The notes below the pieces were generated by a model. It was given only the letters and a program-made list of their open reading frames with translations. It was not told where the DNA came from and did no database searches. DNA of 64,000 nucleotides, from contig JAUCBJ010007446.1 of NCBI GenBank assembly GCA_032718475.1, forward strand, positions 35,335-99,334, given 5' to 3'. Below, piece by piece: positions 55,190 to 64,000 of the stretch. The position numbers and the translations under genes are program-made. The DNA comes from Nemertoderma westbladi. Taxonomy: Eukaryota > Xenacoelomorpha > Nemertodermatida > Nemertodermatidae. The first letter of the stretch is position 1; each line of letters starts with the position of its first letter.

Positions 55190-55283
55190 TTAATTTCGGG
55201 GAGTCATTTTCACCCAGATGCCATTCTTCGGTGTGTAGAATCCTATCCCTGTAACTGGACAAGGAACTTCTGTCTTCTCGGAT
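55190..55283 (-). CDS. P450 last coding exon
   Basis: Acceptor CTTTTTTTGGTAG; one base, then 30 codons and a TAA. It reads SEKTEVPCPVTGIGFYTPKN then GIWVKMTPRN. K.TE.P..... G......G..VK is the usual end of CYP3-type proteins. Confidence 0.9.
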
Positions 55284-58200
55284 CTACCAAAAAAAGTTAA
55301 AGGTATAAAGTACCGGTAAATACTCGTATTGTTCGCTAAATATAGTAATACTCGCTGTATAAAGTATTAGGCAAACCTGTTGTATAAAGTATTAGGCATA
55401 CCTGTTGTATAAAGTAAAACTTTCTGAATAAAGTAATCTTGCTTTAGCAGTAAATTAAGCTATTTAATAGGCCTACATTGAAAACAACTTAGTGTTTATT
55501 CCCAACGAATGCGATTACTTATGATAGTGTTGTACATAATTATACATACATAATGTACAGAATATTACAGGGTTAAACAAATAATTAAAATCAGTTTACC
55601 GACAGGGGCGTTTCTTCATAACGATAATCACTCATCATCCAAGTCTAAGGGGAGATTCAACTGTTAGTTGGGAAACTGAGTCGGACATCATTTTGAAATA
55701 TTCACTAGCCCGCCTTATGATGTCTAATTTGGTTTAATTCTTACGTTACAGTATAATAGATTACACTTAGATCCACGCCGTTAACTTACCTTACAATGGT
55801 ATAGCTCTGGAGTATCTTCACAAGTGCCACCTTGACTTCCAACAATGCGAATCGGGTTGCCAGGCAATTTCTTGGACCGAGACCAAAAGGCGCGTAAGCA
55901 TAAGGGTTTCGTTTCTTCTTTTCTTCCGGGAGGAATCTGTAGAAGTAAATGCAATATTAGGGGGTCGTCCTTAAATTACCCAACACTTTGTAGGATGAAT
56001 TTTGTCCCCCCCTTTCCCCTATGTCACGTCACGCAATATGTTACTAATAACTTTATATTAATCGTAGCAATATGTTATTAATAACTTTATATTAATCATA
56101 GCAATATGTTATTAATAACTTTATATTAATCATAGCAATATGTTATTAATAACTTTATATTAATCACAGCAATATGTTACTGTATTAATAAGTTTATATT
56201 AATCATAGTTAAATCATGACCATGAAATACTGTATTTTGTTCTTGTTCATTACGCGTATTGGTCAGCATAAGTAGAAGGTTCAGTTTAGGCGATAGGCTA
56301 AGGCTATATATAATAGGTCTAGCCATATCATACAGTAGATATAATTTACCTACCGTTCACTGTAATATACAATAATGTGGTAGTCATACTACAGTAGCTG
56401 AAGAGGTTGACTATGGCTGGGCACCAAACTGAAACTTTTTAGAATTTCAATTAGATTTATGTCACAAACTGTCCCTATAAGTTTAAAACCCTACTCCACC
56501 CATCTTGCATTACGTAATTTAAGGATGACGCATAATTAACTATAAATAAATGGAAAAAAAAGACCAATATGAAACTGATATTAATACAAGTAGGCCTGCA
56601 TAATAATGTACAGTTGTACATACATATTGGAAAATGTACCTACATTATAAAGGTAAGTCTGTTGGGTCTGATTCTGATTTACGTCTATCATTCCGGCTGT
56701 TTCGCACAAAAATGTTTACGGTATATTGTAATAGTGGTGAATGGTGTATCAAAGGAGGTTTAAAGATACTGTATTACTGTATATACAATAAAATAAAGCT
56801 ATTACTGCAGTTAAATACAATATGAACGACCTACCGATCTGGGTTAAACTCTTCTGGGTTGGGCCAATGTTCGGGATCTCTGTGCAACACGTATATCGAC
56901 CCGTATACGACCATGCCCTCCCGCATCGGTACCCCTTCTATAACACAATCCTCTCCACAAGATCTCTCGATTCTCACGGCAGGGGAACACAGCCGGAGAG
57001 TCTCAGAAACAAAACGATCCAGGTATTCTAGTTTCTGAACTATTTCATATGTAACTGGCTAGAATGGAATAGCAACATGTATTATTTACTGGGGAAATGG
57101 GCAAGTTAACAAAAGATTGTCCTTCACCTCTTTCTAAATCATCTTTCAGATCTTTCTCAGTCCAGCACAAAATAAGTGATTAAGGGCAGTGTGTGGTCAG
57201 TAGCTAAGGGGATTAATCAGTTCATTGAATACGAATCTCCACACGAGTTTGTGCTTATATGACATGATACGAAATACGAATGCAAGACAGACGATACATC
57301 AAAGATATGGTTCCATTCACAATATTTATTGTTAAATGTAGGCCTACAGCTGCAGCATAGCACAACAGTTCCTACCTTATCTTTATCAGTAAGTTCATCC
57401 AATTCATCAATGACCTTATCTTGAATATCTGGATTAAGTGCTAAATAGTAGCAGCACCAACATAATGTATTCGACGTTGTTTCATAACCTTTAAAATAAA
57501 GATTATATTATATTATTACAATTAGGCCCCTACCACCTTAAACTGCAAAATATTCTACTGCAGTTAGTTATTCATGGAATACCAAATATTTAGTGTCCCA
57601 TCTAGTCATCGATGTTTACTTGCATCTACATGCACCTCTTTAATCTTTTCTTGGCGATCGGGCATCGAAGGAAGTTGAGTTTAAAATTTTGAAATAAGTG
57701 GTGGTAGCTCTTTGACGTTGTGCCGCCGCAGCGCAGGCGGCGGAAACCAAAAGCTTAAAACAAGTGAAGTTATAAATCATTCGCTAGGCGAGTTAGTTGT
57801 CGTTAAATATTGTATTAGTGATCAGTACGTATAACCCATGAACATTAAATATTGTTAGAGTGCGACAAAGTGCCACGTTTATTGACATTTAGTTGGTTGT
57901 GGATAGGTTTACATACCTGCAAGAAAGAATAGAAAACTCTGGGCAAACACCTCATTATGAGTCATTCCGACTTTATTTAGAGCCGAGTGACCTGGTTGAA
58001 TTTTCTCGTAAGAATTTAGCATTGTTTGCATAAAATCAACTCTCTAAAAAAATTGAAAATATTCTTCATTATTAAATTATTATTTACATCCATTAGTCTT
58101 ATAATCTTTCACGTTATAAAAATTTTTCTCTGGCAAGAACGGTGGTTTTTAGAAAATGGAAATATTTAATTTTCTTTGGGCTTTGGGCAGAATACAGATG

Positions 58201-59279
58201 GTGCTGCTTAAAAGTACCGAACCAATAATTGCCGTTATATCGTTATTGTTTTGTTTACATTCCCTATCGACATAGGTACACAGATACTGTAAAACATGAT
58301 AAAGTAATTGGTTCTCTACCTCAAAATTTTTCTCCAATGTTGTGCTGTAAACTGCCGTATAAAGTTATACTGTATAGTATTATATACATCTGTTCTACTG
58401 TAACTAGGGAATTATTTTACATAATGTATACAAATTTAACAGTGTTATTAGCCATGTTAGACAATAATTACTTAATAAGTTATAACTTACCCCTTTGAAT
58501 TCTTCCGAATTGTGTCTCTTTTTAATAATATCATCTATTAAGTTATTGAAAAACCCAAAAGAGTCTTTTGGAAAAAATGAAAAACTTAGTTTACCGAGTG
58601 TAAGTTCAGCTGCGCGCGGAAACATAACTGTAATAAAAACAAAATAACTGTAATATAAACAACATCAATGTAATATAAACAAAATAACTGTAATATAAAC
58701 AAAATAACTGTAATATAAACAAAATACGGACCGGTAAAAGTTGTAAAAATTACAGTAAAGAGTTGGGTGTAATGTTGATCGTCTGTAGTCTGTATGTCAA
58801 TTAATTTCTATGTTGATCTGTCGCATGTCTCAACTTTAGTCTGCCTTTGACTCTTTGTCAGTCGGCGTTATTCTTTCTGTATGTCAGTATGTCTCATATG
58901 TCCCTATGTCTCTATTATACCAGCCGGCCTCTATTCCAGTCTGCCTCTTCCCGTTCTCAATTATTATGAGGAACAGTATTCTAACAGTTCGCCAAAGTGC
59001 GCCAGTTAGGAACGGACTGAAACATGCGGAAGATAACTCACGGACAAATAGAAGGAACGGGTTAAAGAAGTTAGTAATAAAGGATTTCCGGACGTGGTAT
59101 ATGAAAGGGTCTTTCTCATCTGCACCAGCATCAACTCTAACACTAAATCCGCATTCCGCTATAACGTTGATACTAAAAGACCCAAATAAGGATTTAACCT
59201 CAACTGATTCATCGTTTACGGCCGCCTTCGCAAGAATTGTGTTGAGACTCCCAGCGCAGTGGTCTACCAGCGAACTCAT
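55190..59279 (-). CDS. CYP3-like cytochrome P450, last seven coding exons
   Basis: Exons 59042-59279, 58491-58627, 57917-58043, 57376-57488, 56835-57058, 55790-55936 and 55190-55283 join with compatible phases into 1080 bases: 359 codons and a TAA at 55190-55192. P450s are heme-thiolate monooxygenases, usually anchored in the endoplasmic reticulum. All C-terminal landmarks are present: the I-helix AGYETTSNT, K-helix ETLRL (ExxR), a DPEHWPNPEEFNPDRF segment (PxRF) and the heme loop FGLGPRNCLA with the axial Cys. KKRNPYAYAPFG before the loop, ...TYEIVQKLEYLD... and the RVDFMQTM segment point to the CYP3 family within clan 3. About 140 N-terminal residues, including the membrane anchor, are missing; their exons must lie beyond the array at 59309-64000. 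The ATG at 59279 follows an intron acceptor and is an internal Met. No break was found. Confidence 0.92.
55320..55440. repeat. Short degenerate tandem repeat in the last P450 intron
   Basis: Three to four copies of TGTATAAAGTATTAGGCA.ACC, degenerating to the right. The rest of the intron to 55789 is single-copy with no other feature. Confidence 0.65.
55790..55936 (-). CDS. P450 exon: heme-binding loop
   Basis: Acceptor TTACTTCTACAG, donor AAG|GTAAGT (55789). An earlier GTAAGG at 55794 is the alternative but breaks the frame with the last exon. It encodes FLPEEKKKRNPYAYAPFGLG, then PRNCLATRFALLEVKVALVK. The heme loop FxxGxRxC is complete; the small residue after Cys-x, usually Gly, is Ala (CLA). 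The L-helix follows. Confidence 0.93.
55960..56531. mobile_element. MITE-like element in a P450 intron
   Basis: The left end GGGGGTCGTCCTTAAATTAC and the right end (GTAATTTAAGGATGACGC at 56514-56531) are inverted repeats of about 18 bp with few mismatches. The element is about 570 bp, has no coding capacity and contains a tandem repeat at 56034-56215. Ends of this kind (GGGG.CGTCCTTAAATTACGT) occur in PIF/Harbinger-like MITEs, but a clean target duplication was not found. It starts 24 bp from the acceptor of the heme-loop exon. Confidence 0.65.
56034..56215. repeat. ~35-bp AT-rich tandem repeat, five units
   Basis: Five copies of TAGCAATATGTTATTAATAA followed by CTTTATATTAATCA lie inside the MITE-like element. 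Confidence 0.88.
56835..57058 (-). CDS. P450 exon: K-helix (ExxR) to PxRF
   Basis: Acceptor CTATTCCATTCTAG, donor GTAGGT (56834); 74 codons plus two bases. It contains QKLEYLDRFVSETLRL with the ExxR pair, the substrate-recognition strand CSPAVRIERSCGEDCVIEGV, and MREGMVVYGSIYVLHRDPEH followed by WPNPEEFNPD and the first two bases of the PxRF Arg. Confidence 0.92.
57376..57488 (-). CDS. P450 exon: I-helix and J-helix
   Basis: Acceptor TTATTTTAAAG, donor GTAGGA (57375); two bases, then 37 codons. GYETTSNTL is the oxygen-activating I-helix motif with the conserved Thr, and ALNPDIQDKVIDELDELTDK follows as the J-helix. Confidence 0.92.
57489..57916. other. P450 intron, single-copy
   Basis: Intron between the I-helix exon and the RVDF exon. 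It contains a short GCCGCCGCAGCGCAGGCGGC inverted repeat at about 57721-57740 in otherwise AT-rich DNA. No exon or mobile element recognised. Confidence 0.55.
57917..58043 (-). CDS. P450 exon: RVDF segment to start of I-helix
   Basis: Acceptor AATTTTTTTAG, donor GTATGT (57916); 42 codons plus one base. It reads RVDFMQTMLNSYEKIQPGHS, then HNEVFAQSFLFFLA. RVDF.Q.M opens the H-helix region in CYP3 proteins, and the last bases begin the I-helix A-G-x-E-T-T motif completed in the next exon. Confidence 0.9.
58491..58627 (-). CDS. P450 exon: F-G region
   Basis: Acceptor TTTTTATTACAG, donor GTAAGT (58490); two bases, then 45 codons, ending in phase 0. It contains FPRAAELTLGKLSFSFFPKD and NNLIDDIIKKRHNSEEFKG, matching the CYP3 stretch before the conserved RVDF. 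Confidence 0.9.
58630..58725. repeat. ~20-bp tandem repeat in a P450 intron, about five units
   Basis: Copies of AACTGTAATATAAACAAAAT start at the intron's acceptor (58628) and run for about 95 bp, so the first unit overlaps the splice site. Confidence 0.8.
59042..59279 (-). CDS. P450 exon: region before the F/G helices
   Basis: Acceptor TTTTTATATTTGTAG, donor GTGAGT (59041); 79 codons plus one base. It reads MSSLVDHCAGSLNTILAKAA, then VEVKSLFGSFSINVIAECGF, then KDPFIYHVRKSFITNFFNPF. V.VK.LFG.FS.NVIAECGF and DPF are the C/D-E helix signatures of CYP3-type P450s. Confidence 0.9.
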
Positions 59280-59308
59280 CTACAAATATAAAAACATTGT
59301 TTTTGTTT

Positions 59309-62300
59309 CAGGTTATTCCAACTACCAACCTGTTTCAGTTTATTCCAACTACCAACCTGTTTCAGTTTATTCCAACTACCAACCTGTTACAGTTTTTTCC
59401 AAATAATGTTTCACTTTATTCCAACTACCAACCTGTTTCAGTTTATTCCAACTACCAACCTGTAACAGTTTATTCTATCCAACTACCAACCTGTTTCAGT
59501 TTATTCCAACTAATGTTTCAGTTTATTCCAACTACCAACCTGTTTCAGTTTATTCCAACTACCAACCTGTAACAGTTTATTCTATCCAACTACCAACCTG
59601 TTTCAGTTTATTCCAACTAATGTTTCAGTTTATTCCAACTACCAACCTGTTACAGTTTATTCCAACTACCAACCTGTTACAGTTTTTTCCAAATAATGTT
59701 TCACTTTATTCCAACTACCAACCTGTTTCAGTTTATTCCAACTACCAACCTGTAACAGTTTATTCTATCCAACTACCAACCTGTTTCAGTTTATTCCAAC
59801 TAATGTTTCAGTTTATTCCAACTACCAACCTGTTACAGTTTTTTCCAAATAATGTTTCACTTTATTCCAACTACCAACCTGTTTCAGTTTATTCCAACTA
59901 CCAACCTGTAACAGTTTATTCTATCCAACTACCAACCTGTTTCAGTTTATTCCAACTAATGTTTCAGTTTATTCCAACTACCAACCTGTTTCAGTTTATT
60001 CCAACTACCAACCTGTAACAGTTTATTCTATCCAACTACCAACCTGTTTCAGTTTATTCCAACTAATGTTTCAGTTTATTCCAACTACCAACCTGTTACA
60101 GTTTATTCCAACTAATGTTACAGTTTATTCCAACTACCAACCTGTTACAGTTTATTCCAAATAATGTTTCAGTTTATTCCAACTACCAACCTGTTTCAGT
60201 TTATTCCAACTACCAACCTGTTTCAGTTTATTCCAACTACCAACCTGTTACAGTTTTTTCCAAATAATGTTTCACTTTATTCCAACTACCAACCTGTTTC
60301 AGTTTATTCCAACTACCAACCTGTAACAGTTTATTCTATCCAACTACCAACCTGTTTCAGTTTATTCCAACTAATGTTTCAGTTTATTCCAACTACCAAC
60401 CTGTTTCAGTTTATTCCAACTACCAACCTGTAAAAGTTTATTCTATCCAACTACCAACCTGTTTCAGTTTATTCCAACTAATGTTTCAGTTTATTCCAAC
60501 TACCAACCTGTTACAGTTTATTCCAACTACCAACCTGTTACAGTTTTTTCCAAATAATGTTTCACTTTATTCCAACTACCAACCTGTTTCAGTTTATTCC
60601 AACTACCAACCTGTAACAGTTTATTCTATCCAACTACCAACCTGTTTCAGTTTATTCCAACTAATGTTTCAGTTTATTCCAACTACCAACCTGTTACAGT
60701 TTTTTCCAAATAATGTTTCACTTTATTCCAACTACCAACCTGTTTCAGTTTATTCCAACTACCAACCTGTAACAGTTTATTCTATCCAACTACCAACCTG
60801 TTTCAGTTTATTCCAACTAATGTTTCAGTTTATTCCAACTACCAACCTGTTTCAGTTTATTCCAACTACCAACCTGTAACAGTTTATTCTATCCAACTAC
60901 CAACCTGTTTCAGTTTATTCCAACTAATGTTTCAGTTTATTCCAACTACCAACCTGTTACAGTTTATTCCAACTAATGTTACAGTTTATTCCAACTACCA
61001 ACCTGTTACAGTTTATTCCAAATAATGTTTCAGTTTATTCCAACTACCAACCTGTTTCAGTTTATTCCAACTACCAACCTGTATCAGTTTATTCTATCCA
61101 ACTACCAACCTGTTTCAGTTTATTCCAACTACCAAACTGTTTCAGTTTATTCAAACCTCCAACCTGTTTCAGTTTATTCCAACTACCAACATGTTACCGT
61201 TTATTCAAACTACCAACCTGTTTCAGTTTATTCCAACTACCAACCTGTTTCAGTTTATTCCAACTACCAACCTGTTTCAGTTTATTCCATCTACCAAGCT
61301 GTTACAGTTTATTCCAAATAATGTTTCAGTTTATTCCAACTACCAACCTGTTACAGTTTATTCCAAATAATGTCTCAGTTTATTCCAACTACCAACCTGT
61401 ATCAGTTTATTCTATCCAACTACCAACCTGTTTCAGTTTATTCCAACTACCAAACTGTTTCAGTTTATTCAAACTACCAACCTGTTTCAGTTTATTCCAA
61501 CTACCAACCTGTTACAGTTTATTCAAACTACCAACCTGTTTCAGTTTATTCCAACTACCAACCTGTTTCAGTTTATTCCAACTACCAACCTGTTTCAGTT
61601 TATTCCATCTACCAAGCTGTTACAGTTTATTCCAAATAATGTTTCAGTTTATTCCAAGTACCAACCTGTTTCAGTTTATTCCAAATAATGTTTCAGTTTA
61701 TTACAACACCAACCTGTTTCAGTTTATTCCATCTACCAACCTGTTTCAGTTTATTCCAACTACCAACCTGTTACAGTTTATTCAAACTACCAACCTGTTT
61801 CAGTTTATTCCAACTACCAACCTGTTTCAGTTTATTCCAACTACCAACCTGTTTCAGTTTATTCCATCTACCAAGCTGTTATAGTTTATTCAAACTACCA
61901 ACCTGTTTCAGTTTATTCCAAATAATGTTTCAGTTTATTACAACACCAACCTGTTTCAGTTTATTCCATCTACCAACCTGTTACAGTTTATTCAAACTAC
62001 CAACCTGTTTCAGTTTATTCCAAATAATGTTTCAGTTTATTCCAACTACCAACCTGTTTCAGTTTATTCCAAATAATGTTTCAGTTTATTACAACACCAA
62101 CCTGTTTCAGTTTATTCCATCTACCAACCTGTTTCAGTTTATTCCAACTACCAACCTGTTACAGTTTATTCAAACTACCAACCTGTTTCAGTTTATTCCA
62201 AATAATGTTTCAGTTTATTCCAACTACCAACCTGTTTCAGTTTATTCCATCTACCAAGCTGTTTCAGTTTATTCCAACTACCAACCTGTTTCAGTTTATT

Positions 62301-64000
62301 CCAACTACCAACCTGTTTCAGTTTATTCCAACTACCAACCTGTTTCAGTTTATTCCAACTACCAACCTGTTTCAGTTTATTCCAACTACCAACCTGTTTC
62401 AGTTTATTCCAACTACCAACCTGTTACAGTTTATTCAAACTACCAACCTGTTTCAGTTTATTCCAAATAATGTTTCAGTTTATTCCAACTACCAACCTGT
62501 TTCAGTTTATTCCATCTACCAAGCTGTTACAGTTTATTCCAAATAATGTTTCAGTTTATTCCAACTACCAACCTGTTTCAGTTTATTCCAAATAATGTTT
62601 CAGTTTATTACAACACCAACCTGTTTCAGTTTATTCCATCTACCAACCTGTTTCAGTTTATTCCAACTACCAACCTGTTACAGTTTATTCAAACTACCAA
62701 CCTGTTTCAGTTTATTCCAAATAATGTTTCAGTTTATTCCAACTACCAACCTGTTTCAGTTTATTCCATCTACCAAGCTGTTTCAGTTTATTCCAACTAC
62801 CAACCTGTTTCAGTTTATTCCAACTACCAACCTGTTTCAGTTTATTCCATCTACCAAGCTGTTATAGTTTATTCAAACTACCAACCTGTTTCAGTTTATT
62901 CCAAATAATGTTTCAGTTTATTACAACACCAACCTGTTTCAGTTTATTCCATCTACCAACCTGTTACAGTTTATTCAAACTACCAACCTGTTTCAGTTTA
63001 TTCCAAATAATGTTTCAGTTTATTCTAACTACCAACCTGTTTCAGTTTATTCCAAATAATGTTTCAGTTTATTACAACACCAACCTGTTTCAGTTTATTC
63101 CATCTACCAACCTGTTTCAGTTTATTCCAACTACCAACCTGTTACAGTTTATTCAAACTACCAACCTGTTTCAGTTTATTCCAAATAATGTTTCAGTTTA
63201 TTCCAACTACCAACCTGTTTCAGTTTATTCCATCTACCAAGCTGTTTCAGTTTATTCCAACTACCAACCTGTTTCAGTTTATTCCAACTACCAACCTGTT
63301 TCAGTTTATTCCAACTACCAACCTGTTTCAGTTTATTCCAACTACCAACCTGTTTCAGTTTATTCCATCTACCAAGCTGTTACAGTTTATTCCAAATAAT
63401 GTTTCAGTTTATTCCAACTACCAACCTGTTTCAGTTTATTCCAAATAATGTTTCAGTTTATTACAACACCAACCTGTTTCAGTTTATTCAAACTACCAAC
63501 CTGTTTCAGTTTATTCCAACTACCAACCTGTTACAGTTTATTCAAACTACCAACCTGTTTCAGTTTATTCCAACTACCAACCTGTTTCAGTTTATTCCAT
63601 CTACCAAGCTGTTACAGTTTATTCCAAATAATGTTTCAGTTTATTCCAACTACCAACCTGTTTCAGTTTATTCCAAATAATGTTTCAGTTTATTACAACA
63701 CCAACCTGTTTCAGTTTATTCAAACTACCAACCTGTTTCAGTTTATTCCAACTACCAACCTGTTACAGTTTATTCCAACTACCAACCTGCTTCAGTTTAT
63801 TCCAACTACCAACCTGTTTCAGTTTATTCCATCTACCAAGCTGTTACAGTTTATTCCAAATAATGTTTCAGTTTATTCCAACTACCAACCTGTTTCAGTT
63901 TATTCCAAATAATGTTTCAGTTTATTCCAACACCAACCTGTTTCAGTTTATTCCATCTACCAACCTGTTTCAGTTTATTCCAACTACCAACCTGTTACAG
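59309..64000. repeat. 27-bp minisatellite in a P450 intron, running off the window
   Basis: The 27-bp unit (CAGTTTATTCCAACTACCAA then CCTGTTT) and shorter or longer variants (CCAACTAATGTTT, CCAAATAATGTTT, CTATCCAACTACC) repeat to the last base. An 861-bp block is duplicated: the frames at 59620-60018 and 60481-60879 read the same. From 61000 onward another larger pattern with CAACACCAACC and CATCTACCAAGC repeats. It starts about 30 bp upstream of the acceptor of the P450 exon at 59042-59279. The short plus-strand frames inside are repeat translations. Confidence 0.94.

Noticed and set aside
59297-63912. Many short plus-strand frames such as FQFIPTTNL repeats
   Set aside because: They are translations of the 27-bp intron array and differ only where the units differ.

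Overview
This is nuclear DNA of an animal, probably a marine invertebrate. The evidence is split genes with GT-AG introns, LINE, SINE and BEL/Pao elements, and animal families (neurexin, SLC35C2, a CYP3-like P450). Sequence alone does not fix the species; the very frequent ACCGGT and AGGCCT palindromes in the single-copy parts may be a lineage signature. All recognisable host genes are on the minus strand. The huge open frames that cover much of the window are tandem arrays that happen to lack stop codons, not proteins.

1-29.4 kb: the 3' part of a neurexin gene. Four exons (29209-29390, 14751-14925, 7642-7883, 6556-6733) join in phase and encode the last laminin-G (LNS6) domain, the cysteine loop and the start of the Thr-rich stalk. 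The transmembrane and cytoplasmic exons must lie left of base 1. The introns are filled by minisatellites: 87 bp (1-6555), 44 bp (6818-7389), 33 bp with a 788-bp higher-order repeat carrying a tRNA-derived SINE (7900-10930), 61 bp (10931-14167) and 66 bp (15045-16760). Two arrays have a visible origin: the 87-bp unit is a copy of the end of a neurexin exon plus its splice donor, and the 66-bp unit is a copy of the 3' end of an adjoining LINE fragment. The largest intron also holds a DNA transposon shell with PIF/Harbinger-like ends (17190-29159, TAA target duplication). Inside it is a young BEL/Pao retrotransposon (17287-29060) with apparently identical 1242-bp LTRs, an intact 1370-residue Gag-protease frame, and no reverse transcriptase or integrase.

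29.4-38.5 kb: a dead LINE copy (29675-32235), a complete single-exon SLC35C2-like transporter gene (32885-34054), then mostly non-coding DNA with small degenerate repeats.

38.5-54 kb: repeats only. There is a 1.45-1.8 kb higher-order satellite (38507-43999), a divergent solo LTR related to the BEL/Pao element (44207-45413, minus), and, starting at the LTR's last base, an 8.6-kb array of 35/38-bp units.

55.2-64 kb: the last seven coding exons of a CYP3-like cytochrome P450 (55190-59279, minus). They join without a frame break into the C-terminal 359 residues, with I-helix, ExxR and heme-loop motifs. A MITE-like element lies in one intron, and the next upstream intron is a 27-bp array that runs off the right edge, so the first P450 exons lie outside.

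There is no operon-like cooperation between these genes. The unifying theme is intron inflation by minisatellites, some seeded from exon ends or transposon ends.
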